The notes under the pieces are model-generated. The model saw only the letters and a list, made by a program, of their open reading frames with translations, was not told the DNA's origin and made no database searches. The position numbers were made by a program, and so were the translations under genes. From DASUAS01 sp963819475 (GTDB lineage Bacteria > Actinomycetota > Acidimicrobiia > IMCC26256 > DASPTH01), in the NCBI GenBank assembly GCA_963819475.1, contig CAWFWE010000001.1, forward strand, positions 372,001 through 436,000: a DNA stretch of 64,000 nt, read 5' to 3'. Shown in pieces: positions 26,793 to 35,805 of this stretch (its first letter is position 1; each line of letters begins with the position of its first letter).

Positions 26793-27554
26793 ATGAACGC
26801 ACAGCACGGCAAGGGCATCCTGGACGACAAGGTGATGCTCATCGCGGGCGTCGGGCCCGCCATGGGTGCGGCGACGGCGCTGGTCGCCGCACGCGAGGGC
26901 GCGAAGGTCGCCTTGTTGGCGCGCCGTACGGAGATCTCGGGCACGACCGCCGACGCGATTCGCGCCGACGGTGGCTCGGCGCTCGCGCTCCAGTGCGACC
27001 TCGGCGGCGACTCCGCGGTGCGCGCGGCCGTCGACGCGGTCGTCGCCGAGTGGGGTCACGTCGACGCGGTCTTCTACAACGCCGCGTACTACGACCACAA
27101 GAACACCAGCCTCGACGTCGACGAGGCAACGTGGCAACAGGCGATGGACGTGAACTTCGGTGGGGCGATGACGCTCACACGCGCGGTCGCGCCCCTGATG
27201 ATCGAGCGCGGTGGCGGCGCCTTCGTCTACAACTCGTCGGGCGCGTCGCTGCAAGCCGAGGATGTCCGACCCGGCTACGCGATCGCGAAGTCGGCGTTGA
27301 ACGCGATGATGCGATTCGTCGCCGGCAGATACGGGCGCGACGGGATCCGCGCCAATGCAATCCTCCCCTTCGTCTACGAGGGTCCCGGCGCAGAGGTGAT
27401 GGGGTCCATGAATTGTCTCGGGCGGTCGGGGACGGCCGACGAGATCGCCGAGGTGGTCGTCTTCCTGTGCTCCGATCGTGCATCGATCATCACGGGCGAG
27501 CTGATCCACCTCGACGGCGGGCTCTCGGCGCGCGCGGCGTGGCCCACGAGGTGA
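26793..27554 (+). CDS. Short-chain dehydrogenase/reductase with atypical glycine motif
   Basis: A 253-residue SDR from ATG 26793, with GAGGGCGG upstream. The cofactor loop is AGVGPAMG instead of TGxxxGIG, a form seen in some divergent SDRs. The catalytic region is kept: NSSGAS and YAIAKSA. It also has FYNAAYY at the NAG position and a late HLDGGLSAR end. The atypical loop may alter the cofactor preference. Paired with the preceding SDR; substrate unknown. Confidence 0.9.
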   Translation: MNAQHGKGILDDKVMLIAGVGPAMGAATALVAAREGAKVALLARRTEISGTTADAIRADGGSALALQCDLGGDSAVRAAVDAVVAEWGHVDAVFYNAAYYDHKNTSLDVDEATWQQAMDVNFGGAMTLTRAVAPLMIERGGGAFVYNSSGASLQAEDVRPGYAIAKSALNAMMRFVAGRYGRDGIRANAILPFVYEGPGAEVMGSMNCLGRSGTADEIAEVVVFLCSDRASIITGELIHLDGGLSARAAWPTR

Positions 27555-27587
27555 CCGTTCAGAGGTTGATCGCGTGCGCGTCGCCGG

Positions 27588-28115
27588 TCAGCGGTCGCTC
27601 CGGAAGCGCGCTCGCGTCTCGTCCGGCAACGCAGCGAGCGCACGCGCCCACTCGGCGTCGGTGCCGGCCTCCCCGGGTCGGGCGATGGAGACACCGGTCC
27701 GGTTCGTGATGAGCCAACGGTCTCCCTCGGCGCGTCGGAAGCGGTCTCGGTAGCGCGCCACGAGCGTGATCTTCGCTCGACCGTTGTCGTCACGCACGAG
27801 GGTCACCATGTCGGTCTCGGCGGTCGCGGTGTCGCCGGTCACCTCGATGATCGGGTTGCAGGTGACGTGCATGCTCGCGGGCTGCTTCAACAGCTCACCG
27901 GGTTCGGTCCACGGACGCGGCGAGGGCTCGCTCATGGCCGCGAGCGCCTCACGACCTTCGAAGACGTTCCCGGCGAGTTGCAGGACGCCGTCCTCGTCGA
28001 AGAGCTCGGCGAAGCGGTCGCGGGCTCCGTCGTCGATGTAGCGCACGGATCGTTCGATGATCTCGCGGATCTCGAGCTTGTCGACCCACTCGCGAGAGAG
28101 GTTGTGTTCGGGCAT
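27588..28115 (-). CDS. SnoaL-like (NTF2 fold) domain protein
   Basis: A 175-residue protein from ATG 28115. The pattern LEIREIIERSVRYIDDG..., FAELFDEDGVLQL, and late RYRDRFRRAEGDRWLITNRTG is the SnoaL_4 type of cone-shaped alpha/beta barrel. Family members isomerise, dehydrate or cyclise small ligands, or just bind them. It is convergent with the SDR pair at 27554 and lies 63 bp downstream of the alcohol dehydrogenase on the same strand. Confidence 0.87.
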   Translation of the reverse strand: MPEHNLSREWVDKLEIREIIERSVRYIDDGARDRFAELFDEDGVLQLAGNVFEGREALAAMSEPSPRPWTEPGELLKQPASMHVTCNPIIEVTGDTATAETDMVTLVRDDNGRAKITLVARYRDRFRRAEGDRWLITNRTGVSIARPGEAGTDAEWARALAALPDETRARFRSDR

Positions 28116-28178
28116 GCTGCCTTCACGGGCTCCGGGGAAGGGTCAGAGGTTGATCGTGTCCTTGGCGGGGAGGAGTCC

Positions 28179-29204
28179 CTACTGATCGGGGTGGACGATG
28201 ATCCGCGGCGGCCCCTGGGCTCGGCGTGCGAGATCGATGGCATCGGGAAGGCCGTCGAGCCCGACGGTCATGCCGATGCTCGGGCGCGGGTCGAGTCGTC
28301 CGGAGATGATCGCGTCGAGCGTGCGGTACCAGTCGTCACCTGCGGGTGCGCCACCGAATTGGATCATCAGCAGCTTCTTCGTGGCGTGTGTGATGTTCAG
28401 CGCGTCGCCGGTGTACCACCCACCAGCGGCGTAGATCCGCGACCACATCGGGCAGGCGTCGACGATCTGCTGCAAGAGACCGGATGCGCCGACGCACTCG
28501 TAGATCTTCGGCGGCGTCGCGACCGAGCGCTCTGCCGCGGTTTCGTTCCAGACGTCGAAGGCGGACCGCTGCGACGGGTTCACGGTGATGTGAGCGCCGA
28601 AGCGCCGCGCCAGCTCCAGTCGCTCGTCGTTGTAGTCCGCGATGATGATCGGATCGACTCCGCGAGAGGCAAGCGCGGTGACCGCCGAAAGGCCGATCGC
28701 ACCGGCGCCGATGACGAGGGGAATCTCGCCCGGAGCGATGCCCGACATCGCAACGTATCCCTCACCAACCGCGAACGCGTCCGTCAGCGCGACGGCGTCG
28801 ACGTCCGCATCGTCGGGCACGGCGCGGGCGACCAGTTCGCTCACGAGGAAGAGCTCACCGAAGCTTCCGGGCGCGTCAGGGTGCTGCCCGATCACCAGGA
28901 GGTCGGAGTCGCGCACGAGGGTCGGAATGCTCGTGACTCGTGTACCGACGGGGAATTGGTCCGAGCACTCGCGACCGTGCCCGACGACCACACCGACGAA
29001 CTCGTGGCCCATGACGACGTCGCGATCGGCATCCCAGACGAACATTCCCGACATGTCGTCTGGGTCGGGATGGTCCATGTAGTGGATGTCCGACGCGCAG
29101 ATCGCGGTCGTGAGGGTCCTCACCAGCAGCTCGCCGGCCCCCGGAACGGGGTCGGGGGTTTCCCGGACCTCGAGGCGTCCGTCACGCAATACCGCAGCCC
29201 GCAT
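28179..29204 (-). CDS. Zinc-type alcohol dehydrogenase (medium-chain family)
   Basis: A 341-residue MDR protein from ATG 29204. The catalytic zinc ligands are C36 (ICASDIH) and H67-E68 in GHEFVG, and the cofactor loop is IGAGAIGLS near residue 166. The four-Cys structural zinc lobe expected around residues 90-110 is absent, as in some family branches. It would oxidise an alcohol with NAD(P). The reading frame stays open for 11 codons past its TAG stop before a TGA at 28143, a possible old C-terminus. Upstream lies the thioredoxin gene on the same strand. Confidence 0.9.
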   Translation of the reverse strand: MRAAVLRDGRLEVRETPDPVPGAGELLVRTLTTAICASDIHYMDHPDPDDMSGMFVWDADRDVVMGHEFVGVVVGHGRECSDQFPVGTRVTSIPTLVRDSDLLVIGQHPDAPGSFGELFLVSELVARAVPDDADVDAVALTDAFAVGEGYVAMSGIAPGEIPLVIGAGAIGLSAVTALASRGVDPIIIADYNDERLELARRFGAHITVNPSQRSAFDVWNETAAERSVATPPKIYECVGASGLLQQIVDACPMWSRIYAAGGWYTGDALNITHATKKLLMIQFGGAPAGDDWYRTLDAIISGRLDPRPSIGMTVGLDGLPDAIDLARRAQGPPRIIVHPDQ

Positions 29205-29322
29205 GGTCGTTCCCCTGGTTGTCCGATCCCAACGGTGACGCGCAAGCTAGTCCGCGGTCAGGACGTCGGCACCGCCCGGTGTGTCGAGCTCGAGTCGGAC
29301 GAAGGCGTCGGGTCGGATCGGG

Positions 29323-29748
29323 CTACGAGGCCTTGGCGAGTGCCGCGTCGATCCATGCTTCGAGCGCGTCGACTCCTCGTGCGCCAACCGCACGATCGAC
29401 GAGGCGTCCGCCCCGGAAGAACAGCAACGTGGGGATGCCCTGGACCCCGTAGCGGGCGGACACACCGGGGTGCTCATCCACGTTGACCTTCACGAGCTTG
29501 AGCCCTCCCGCGCGTCGTCGCGCCAGCTCTTCCAACGCCGGTGAGATCATCCGGCACGGACCACACCAAGGGGCCCACAAGTCGACCACGACGGGCATTG
29601 CAGATGATTCGACGACCTGGCCGAAGTCGGACTCCCCCGCCTCCGCGATCCACGGAAGATCCTGCTTACAACGCGCGCACCGAGGCCGACCATCCGCCGC
29701 TGCCGGCACGCGGTTGCGCTTCCCACAGCCAGGGCATTCGATGATCAC
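29323..29748 (-). CDS. trxC: Thioredoxin 2 (zinc-finger thioredoxin)
   Basis: A 141-residue protein from GTG 29748, preceded by a perfect AGGAGGT ribosome site. The N-terminal zinc knuckle has Cys pairs at 5/8 (CPGC) and 24/27 (CARC). The thioredoxin fold follows with the redox-active WCGPC at 61-65 and the cis-proline segment GIPTLLFF. This arrangement is that of TrxC/thioredoxin 2, a cytoplasmic disulfide reductase often tied to oxidative stress. It is the one clearly general-purpose gene in the area. Confidence 0.93.
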   Translation of the reverse strand: MIIECPGCGKRNRVPAAADGRPRCARCKQDLPWIAEAGESDFGQVVESSAMPVVVDLWAPWCGPCRMISPALEELARRRAGGLKLVKVNVDEHPGVSARYGVQGIPTLLFFRGGRLVDRAVGARGVDALEAWIDAALAKAS

Positions 29749-29872
29749 CCGACCTCCTTCACATCACCGACCCGCCCGTCGAACACCGGTCACGCCCAGG
29801 CGGTCATACCAGGCTGTCTCACGCTGCCGCGTGGGCACTCGGCTCGTGCCCTGCGACTGCGGCCCCGGCGAG

Positions 29873-31120
29873 CTATGTCGTTGCGTACTTGCCGACTTCG
29901 AGGGCTCTCGCCAGGGTGCCACCCATGATCAGCTCCTGGTCCTCCTGCGCCAGATCCTCGACGACTTCGCTGTAGGCGAGCGGGTCGCCGAGGCCCTCGG
30001 GGTGGGGGAAGTCGGAGCCGAACATCAGACGATCGGCCGGCAGGCCGAGGTCGAGCAGGCCCTTCGGGTCGGGCTCGTGGAAGATGTGCACCCAGAGGTT
30101 CCGCTTGAAGACCTCGAAGGGATCCTCGTCGAAGAGCACCGGCGAGCGGTCGTACGCCTTCCGGATGCGCTCGACGAACGGGCGGATCCAGCCCGCCCAG
30201 TACTCGACCGGCATGAACTTCAACTTCGGGAAGCGCGTCGCGAGACCGTGCCCGATGATCGAGGCGACCGCGTCCTGGATGACGTCCTTCGGCGACATCA
30301 TCGCCTGGAACGCCGGTGAGCCGGTCGACTGGAAGGGCAGCATCTCCGTGCCGATGCCCTCCCACTCGTTGACGTAGCGCTGGTAGCCGGAATCGCCCGA
30401 GTGCATACCCACGACGATGTTGAGACGCTCGACCTCGGCCCAGAACGGGTCGAACTCCTCCAACGCGAACGACTTGCGCCCCTTCCACGTCGGCACGGGT
30501 GCCACGCGGGTCAGGAAGATCTTGGCGCCGCGCTCGTGGATGTACTGCAACTCCTCGAGTGCCTTCTCCGCTCCGGCCGCGAGGCTGATGATCGGCGTGG
30601 AGAAGATCGCGTCGGAGTAGACGTAGGTCCAGTGCTCGTGCAGCCACTCGTTCAGGGCATGGATGATGACCACCGTGAGGTCGGGATCGTCGGCCAGACG
30701 CTCCTCGAGCACGCTCGCCAACGTCGGCCAGAGCAACGTGCGGTCGATTCCCATGTCCTTCATCAGCGCGAGACGCGGCTCGGGATCGAAGAACGCCGCC
30801 GGGCTCGGCATCGCCTTCGGCTTGACACCGGTGTGCCCGCCGACACCGCCCTGCCCCCGGTTCGCGGCGGTGTTGCCCCAGCTCCCCGGCGCCGCGACCT
30901 TCGAGAAGGTGGGGTTCGGGATGTAGTGGCTGATCTTGTCGCGCAGCGCCAGCTTGGTACGCCCGCCCACGTCGACGTACCTCACCACGCCCTGGTACTT
31001 CTTGGGCAGGAACTTGGTCAGCGCGTCCTGGTTCTCGTACAGGTGGTTGTCCGAGTCGAACGTCTCGTACGGCAGCCGCCGCTCGCGCACGTAGATGAAG
31101 TCCTCACCGGTCTCGGCCAC
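29873..31120 (-). CDS. Amidohydrolase-2 family protein
   Basis: A 415-residue protein. Start GTG 31120 has GGGAGC 7 bp upstream; the in-frame sequence further upstream is not conserved in character. Opening motif YETFDSDNHLYENQDALT (single His), then the insert ISHYIPNPTFSK shared with the proteins at 19038 and 61960. Further on are FMPVEYWAGW and MFGSDFPHPEGL with the metal-site Asp. It is a third paralogue of that subfamily. Divergent from the Rieske protein at 31225 with a 104 bp promoter region and no strong palindrome. Confidence 0.9.
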   Translation of the reverse strand: MAETGEDFIYVRERRLPYETFDSDNHLYENQDALTKFLPKKYQGVVRYVDVGGRTKLALRDKISHYIPNPTFSKVAAPGSWGNTAANRGQGGVGGHTGVKPKAMPSPAAFFDPEPRLALMKDMGIDRTLLWPTLASVLEERLADDPDLTVVIIHALNEWLHEHWTYVYSDAIFSTPIISLAAGAEKALEELQYIHERGAKIFLTRVAPVPTWKGRKSFALEEFDPFWAEVERLNIVVGMHSGDSGYQRYVNEWEGIGTEMLPFQSTGSPAFQAMMSPKDVIQDAVASIIGHGLATRFPKLKFMPVEYWAGWIRPFVERIRKAYDRSPVLFDEDPFEVFKRNLWVHIFHEPDPKGLLDLGLPADRLMFGSDFPHPEGLGDPLAYSEVVEDLAQEDQELIMGGTLARALEVGKYATT

Positions 31121-31224
31121 GGAACTGCTCCCTTTGTCGGGCTGCAACCTGATGGAATCCAGCCTGACTGCGCTGCCTGAGCCCGTCAACTCGGCTCGGT
31201 GCCGCGACGCCATAGATTCGTGCC

Positions 31225-31560
31225 GTGGCCGATGACGACCAGGGGTACATCGACGCCCTCCCCACCGACTATCTTGAACCGGGCGAGACCGCGACGATCG
31301 ACGTCGACGGCACACCGGTCACCGTCGCCAACGCCGACGGCACTTGGTGCGCGTTCGAGAGCAACTGTCCGCACCAGGCGACGCCCCTCGGCGGTCTCCC
31401 CCTCACCCGCAAGGTCCTGCTGCGCTGCCCCGAGCACGGATCGATGTTCGACGTCACGACCGGACAATGCGTCCTGCCATCCGACGACGGCTGGAGCGGC
31501 ACGCTGCGCCTCTACCGCACCCGAGTCGTCGGCGACGTCGTGCAGGTCGCGCTGCGCTGA
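31225..31560 (+). CDS. Rieske [2Fe-2S] ferredoxin-like protein
   Basis: A 111-residue single-domain Rieske protein from GTG 31225. The cluster ligands are C48 and H50 (NCPHQATPLGG) and C68 and H71 (RCPEHGSMFD). The size matches soluble Rieske ferredoxins that pass electrons to ring-hydroxylating oxygenases, or NirD-like small subunits. No oxygenase subunit is adjacent; the SDR at 31679 is the next gene on this strand. Electron partner unknown. Confidence 0.9.
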   Translation: MADDDQGYIDALPTDYLEPGETATIDVDGTPVTVANADGTWCAFESNCPHQATPLGGLPLTRKVLLRCPEHGSMFDVTTGQCVLPSDDGWSGTLRLYRTRVVGDVVQVALR

Positions 31561-31678
31561 CCTCCGCAGCTGCGCAAGGCGCGGCGCGCGACCTCGCGCC
31601 AGGTGACCGCCGGCAAGCGCACGACCTGAGCTCGGCGTGATAGCGAGTCACTTGTATTGCTGACGACGGGGGTGCGGC

Positions 31679-32536
31679 ATGACCGGAACGGGGACGTGGA
31701 CCGACGACCTGACCGACAAGGTCTGCGTGGTCACCGGCGGCGCCGGCGGCATCGGGAGTGCGCTCGCGGCCCGCTTCCTCGAAGCGGGCATGCGCGTCGT
31801 GGTCGCGGACGTCGAGCCGGAGGCGATCACGGCGGCTGTCGACGCGCTGGGTGCCGGCGACCGCGTCCTCGGAATCGCGCACGACGTCCGCTCGCTCGAG
31901 GACACGCAGCGGTTGCGGGACGAGACCATTGACCGGTTCGGCGGAGTGCACGTGGTGTGCCTCAACGCCGGCGTCGCCCCGGTCGGCGCGATGTTCGACA
32001 CGCCACCCGACGTGTGGGAGTGGGTGTTCGACGTCAACGTCCGCGGCGTCGTCCACGGCGCGCTGACATTCGGGCCGCTGCTCGCCGACCAGGAAGCCGG
32101 TCACGTGGTCTGCACCGCCAGTGTCGCGGGGCTCACCGACACCCCGACCCTGCCGCCCTACGGACTGTCGAAGCACGCGGTCGTCGGACTCGCGTCGGCG
32201 ATGCGGCGCGAGCTCGCGGGGAGCGGTGTCGGGGTCTCGGTGCTCTGCCCGGGACTCATCAACACTCGGATCTTCGAGAGCGAGCGCAACCGCCCCGCAG
32301 GCATGGACGACCCCTCCCACGACAACCCGACGTCGAAGGCGTACCGCGACATGATCGCCGAGCAGGGCGCGCCGCCCGCCCAGGTCGCCGAGGTGGTGTA
32401 CCAGGCCGTCCTCGACAACCAGTTCTTCGTGTTCCCGACGCGCGACCTCGACGCGCTGATCGAGGCGCGGCTCGCCGACATCCGCCAGGGCATGGAGTGG
32501 CGCGACGCGCACCTCCCCGACGGCGGGGCGCGGTGA
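31679..32536 (+). CDS. Short-chain dehydrogenase/reductase
   Basis: A 285-residue SDR from ATG 31679 with GGGGGTGCGG upstream. It has VTGGAGGIG at about residues 18-26, CLNAGV, the serine segment CTASVAG, and PYGLSKHA (catalytic Tyr and Lys). The C-terminal 40 residues (QAVLDNQFFVFPTRDL..., ARLADIRQGMEWR) are typical of the longer SDRs frequent in mycobacterial-type lipid and steroid clusters. Substrate unknown. Confidence 0.92.
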   Translation: MTGTGTWTDDLTDKVCVVTGGAGGIGSALAARFLEAGMRVVVADVEPEAITAAVDALGAGDRVLGIAHDVRSLEDTQRLRDETIDRFGGVHVVCLNAGVAPVGAMFDTPPDVWEWVFDVNVRGVVHGALTFGPLLADQEAGHVVCTASVAGLTDTPTLPPYGLSKHAVVGLASAMRRELAGSGVGVSVLCPGLINTRIFESERNRPAGMDDPSHDNPTSKAYRDMIAEQGAPPAQVAEVVYQAVLDNQFFVFPTRDLDALIEARLADIRQGMEWRDAHLPDGGAR

Positions 32537-32575
32537 GCCCGATGGAGCTACGGGTGATCGCCGACGATCCAGTCG

Positions 32576-33124
32576 CTACCCGCCAGTGGGCGTCCAGGGT
32601 CGGATCGTGCGACGCGCCGGCCACTGCTCGACCGCCGCCATCAGCGGCAGCGCAGTGGCGCCATCGATCGTTTCGCGGATGATGTCGGCGTGCCCGGCGT
32701 GACGGGCCGTCTCTTGGAGCAGGTGCAGCAGCACCCAGCGCACCGACCACACCGTGCCGGTTGGCGCCCACCGTGTGCCCGAGGGCATCGGAACCGCGCG
32801 ATCGAGATCGTCCACTGCGGCGATCACCTCGTCAGTGTCGGCCGTGGCCCGCTCGTAGGCCGCGACGAGGTCCTCCAACGTCTCGGGACCGGGCGCCACG
32901 TCCGGCTGACGAGCCGCGCCCACGACCATCGATGCCCAGGTGCGCTCCGTCGAGGTCATGTGCTCGAGCAGCCCGCCGATGCTCAACTCGCTCGCCGTCG
33001 GCGTGCTCCAGGCCTGCTCGTCGGTCAAGCCGTAGGCCGCGATGACGAGGACATGGCGTTCGTGGGCGAGGAATGCACCGAGCGCGTCACGCTCATCGCC
33101 GACCGTGCGGACGATCGCGGGCAT
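32576..33124 (-). CDS. DinB/DUF664 family four-helix protein
   Basis: A 182-residue protein from ATG 33124. The helical bundle carries LLEHMTSTERTW and LLHLLQETARHAGHADIIRE, giving the three His positions used by DinB/DUF664 proteins to bind a metal. Relatives include bacillithiol/mycothiol-dependent transferases and maleylpyruvate isomerase-like proteins. A mycothiol-dependent transfer or detoxification role is plausible in an actinobacterium, not shown. Convergent with the SDR at 31679. Confidence 0.88.
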   Translation of the reverse strand: MPAIVRTVGDERDALGAFLAHERHVLVIAAYGLTDEQAWSTPTASELSIGGLLEHMTSTERTWASMVVGAARQPDVAPGPETLEDLVAAYERATADTDEVIAAVDDLDRAVPMPSGTRWAPTGTVWSVRWVLLHLLQETARHAGHADIIRETIDGATALPLMAAVEQWPARRTIRPWTPTGG

Positions 33125-33316
33125 GGCCCGATCTTGGCCCCGGGCGACCGTGGCGCGCCAAAGCGCTCAGCCGGTTCCATGAAGTCGCGCTGCGGATCTC
33201 GGCGCCGCGTCCCGTCTTTTGGAACGCGTGCGCGTCCTGTGATAGCGCGGAGCGCAGGAGTACGGCAAAGATGTCGGGAACAAGGCCGAACGACGGCGGT
33301 CGGGGGGAGGACGAAC

Positions 33317-34372
33317 GTGGCGAAGCGGTGGAAGCAGCGGCCGCCGGGCTCGACGTGGGGCGATTGGGGCGACGACGACGAACTGGGGCGCGTCAACCTC
33401 ATCGACAGCGAGAAGGTTCTGCAAGGCGTTCGCGAGGTGCAGGAAGGCATCACGTTTTCGATGAGCCTCCCGCTGGATCTGCCCGTGCGGCAGTTCGACC
33501 GCCGGTACGCGCCCATCGTGAAGCCGACAGAGAACTTGGAGCATTACCAGGACGTCTTCTACAACGTGTCGATGCGCGAGATGTCCGGCGGGATGGCCCC
33601 GTTCAAAGACGTGTGGTCTGACGACCAGGTGACGATCTGGTCTCAGTACTCGTCGCAGTGGGATGCGTTCTGTCACGTCGGCTACGAGTTCGACGTCGAC
33701 GGCGACGGCGAAGACGAAGACGAAATCGTCTACTACAACGGCTACCGCGGTGGCGATGACCTCGTCGGCCCGAAGTTCGATGCACGAGGAGACGGGAGCG
33801 GCAGCCTCTCCTGCGCGAAGCACCTCGGCATGGAGCACATGGCGGCGCACGGCATGCAGGGTCGCGGCGTGCTCGTCGACCTCGTGAAACACTTCGGCCG
33901 GGACTTCCGCCCGATCGGCCTCGACGTTCTGCAGAAGGTGATGAAGGAGGACAACATCGTCGTCGAGCCCGGCGACATGCTCCTCTTCTACACGGGCTAC
34001 GCCACGCAGGTTCTCGAGTGGGGCTTCGAGCCGGAGCGCGAGAAGATGTTCTCCATCTGCACGTACCTCGACGGCCAGGACCAGGCGCTGCTCGACTGGA
34101 TCGCCGAGTCGCAGATCAGCGCGTTGATCGCGGACAACCACACGGTCGAGGGCATCCAAACGAACGACCCGGTCAAGCTCAAGCATTCGCTGCTCCCGAT
34201 CCACCACCTGTGCTTGTTCCTGCTCGGCGTGCCCCTCGGAGAGTTGTGGTACCTCGAGGCGCTGGCGACGTGGCTGCGCGAGCACGACCGCAGCCGCTTC
34301 CTGCTCACCGCCCCGCCGTGGCGGGTGCCGGGCACGTGTGGGTCGCCGGTGACGCCGATCGCGACGGTGTGA
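33317..34372 (+). CDS. Cyclase family protein (kynurenine formamidase-like fold)
   Basis: A 351-residue protein. Start GTG 33317 is placed 6 bp after a strong GGGGGGAGG ribosome site. The N-terminal DDDELGRVNLID and the metal-site segment SQWDAFCHVGYEFD are diagnostic of a large actinobacterial branch of the cyclase/KynB family, in which HxGTHxD is relaxed to QWDxxxHV. Late landmarks are LLFYTGYATQV and ALIADNHTVEG. Family members hydrolyse amides or lactones or act on cyclic ketones. The 190 bp upstream shows no obvious operator. Convergent with an EthD gene, and homologous to the cyclase at 35806. Confidence 0.9.
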   Translation: MAKRWKQRPPGSTWGDWGDDDELGRVNLIDSEKVLQGVREVQEGITFSMSLPLDLPVRQFDRRYAPIVKPTENLEHYQDVFYNVSMREMSGGMAPFKDVWSDDQVTIWSQYSSQWDAFCHVGYEFDVDGDGEDEDEIVYYNGYRGGDDLVGPKFDARGDGSGSLSCAKHLGMEHMAAHGMQGRGVLVDLVKHFGRDFRPIGLDVLQKVMKEDNIVVEPGDMLLFYTGYATQVLEWGFEPEREKMFSICTYLDGQDQALLDWIAESQISALIADNHTVEGIQTNDPVKLKHSLLPIHHLCLFLLGVPLGELWYLEALATWLREHDRSRFLLTAPPWRVPGTCGSPVTPIATV

Positions 34373-34378
34373 CGAGCA

Positions 34379-34738
34379 TCAGCCCAGCACCCCGATGTCG
34401 CACACGTCGGTGACGATGACGACCCGCTGTCGGGGGTCCATGAAGTGCTCCTCGTCGTCGCGGAGGACGTTGGCCCCGTCGCCGAGGTACCAGTCCGACC
34501 ACAACCGCATCCCGGCAAGGTCATCGAAGCCGATCTCCGTCACGCAGTCATACGCCGCTTCGTTCGTGCCGGTACCGAGGCCCACGGCATGGTTCTGCAC
34601 GTAGTGGGTGATGGCCCGAGCGATGTCGTCGGGAAGAGACGCCTGGAAGAGAGGCGCGTGCCGGTGCTCGTAGTACGTGCGGAACTCCTCGGCGGTCATC
34701 CCAGGGCGTCGCTTGATGAGCGCAACGATCTTGATCAT
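34379..34738 (-). CDS. EthD domain-containing protein
   Basis: A 119-residue dimeric alpha+beta barrel protein from ATG 34738. It opens with the EthD pattern KIVALIKRRPGMTAEEFRTYYEHRHAPL and ends with a DDEEHFMDP segment. EthD-type proteins assist or catalyse steps in degradation of ethers, aromatics and polyketides. It is probably third in a leftward operon with the SDR and cyclase upstream. A second EthD gene (46440) has the same layout, suggesting related but separate substrates. Confidence 0.9.
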   Translation of the reverse strand: MIKIVALIKRRPGMTAEEFRTYYEHRHAPLFQASLPDDIARAITHYVQNHAVGLGTGTNEAAYDCVTEIGFDDLAGMRLWSDWYLGDGANVLRDDEEHFMDPRQRVVIVTDVCDIGVLG

Positions 34739-34863
34739 TCCGTGCCTCCGTCACTGTGTGCGGCGAATTCCGACCCTGGGAAGGCGCTCGAACCCCGCCG
34801 GTACCACATTGTGCGGTGGGAGCTGATGCCTCGCGGTGGGCACGGCAGTGGCCGGCCATCGCG

Positions 34864-35772
34864 TCAATACAGATGCGACATGAAGTGGCCCGCCCAGTCC
34901 ATCAACGACGCGGGCACGTAGTAGCCGCTCTCGTCGTTGATGGACTTCCACTGGTCGGCGATGTCCTCGATGGTCGCCGGCTCGTCGCCGTCGTGGAGGT
35001 AGCCGTCGTTGCCGGCGACGAAGATCCGGCCGAAGCGGCTGGCTCCGGCGACGTAGATCTCTCCGCTGACGGGGCACGACTCGTGCGCAAGGAAGCCGAC
35101 CATCGGGGCGACCAGCGCGGGGTGCATGTTCGGAGGCGGCGTCTCCACCGGAGGTGCGTCCCGCATGCCCATGCGGGTCGAGGCGTTCGGCGCAATGACG
35201 TTGATCTTGATGTCCCGGTCACCCGCCGCCGCGGTGAGGCTCTTGGCCATCCCGATCATCGCCGCCTTTGCCGTCGCGTAGCCAAGGTTGTCGGGCAGGC
35301 CGAACATCCCCGTCGACGCCGTCAGGACGATGCGTCCGTACTTCTGCTCTACCAGGTGCGGCCACGCTGCTCGCGTCAGGTTGAACGCGCCGAGCACATG
35401 CACGGCGAGCTGGCTCTCCATCGTGTCAATGGTCGCCTCCGTCGGGTCGCCCCAGAGGACATTGCCGGCGTTGTTGACGACGATGTCGATGCGGCCAAAC
35501 TCGTTGACGGCAGCATCGATGATGGCCTGGCCGCCCTCGGCCGTCGACACGTCGTGCGAGTCCGGGATGGCTGCGCCGCCCACGGCCCTCAGCTCGGCGG
35601 CCGCGTCGTGAGCACGCCCGGGATCATGCCCGGTCCCGGCGGTTGAGCCGCCGAGGTCGTTCACCACGACCTTGGCGCCACGCTCCGCGAGCAGGTCAGC
35701 GTACGCCCGCCCGATGCCGCGTGCCGCGCCAGTGACGACCGCAACGCGCCCGTCGAAGTTGTACGTGGTCAC
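34864..35772 (-). CDS. SDR of the multifunctional hydroxyacyl-CoA dehydrogenase (MFE-2-like) type
   Basis: A 302-residue SDR from GTG 35772 with GGGGGAGGG upstream. VVTGAARGIGRAYADLLAERGAKVVVNDLGG, with the long insert after it, is the pattern of MFE-2-like 3-hydroxyacyl-CoA dehydrogenases; VNNAGNVLW and YATAKAAM complete the catalytic set. The C-terminal extension (GRIFVAGNDGYLHDGDEPATIEDI) is also typical. It would oxidise a hydroxyacyl-CoA or cyclic alcohol. Lies between the cyclase (35806) and EthD genes in one leftward operon. Confidence 0.92.
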   Translation of the reverse strand: MTTYNFDGRVAVVTGAARGIGRAYADLLAERGAKVVVNDLGGSTAGTGHDPGRAHDAAAELRAVGGAAIPDSHDVSTAEGGQAIIDAAVNEFGRIDIVVNNAGNVLWGDPTEATIDTMESQLAVHVLGAFNLTRAAWPHLVEQKYGRIVLTASTGMFGLPDNLGYATAKAAMIGMAKSLTAAAGDRDIKINVIAPNASTRMGMRDAPPVETPPPNMHPALVAPMVGFLAHESCPVSGEIYVAGASRFGRIFVAGNDGYLHDGDEPATIEDIADQWKSINDESGYYVPASLMDWAGHFMSHLY

Positions 35773-35805
35773 GAATTCCGACCCTCCCCCTTGCTGCCCT
35801 CGCCG

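Noticed and set aside
27559..28155. Shared 14-mer TCAGAGGTTGATCG at 27559 and 28142
   Set aside because: Both copies read as ends of frames (INL stop) but in different contexts; too short to call a repeat or attachment site.
29247..29322. Open stretch after the thioredoxin stop ending LELDTPGGADVLTAD
   Set aside because: Good codon use, but too short and without recognisable family; it could be another gene tail but cannot be supported.
33125..33316. 190 bp upstream of the cyclase at 33317 examined for an operator
   Set aside because: No palindrome or AT-rich promoter-like element stands out.
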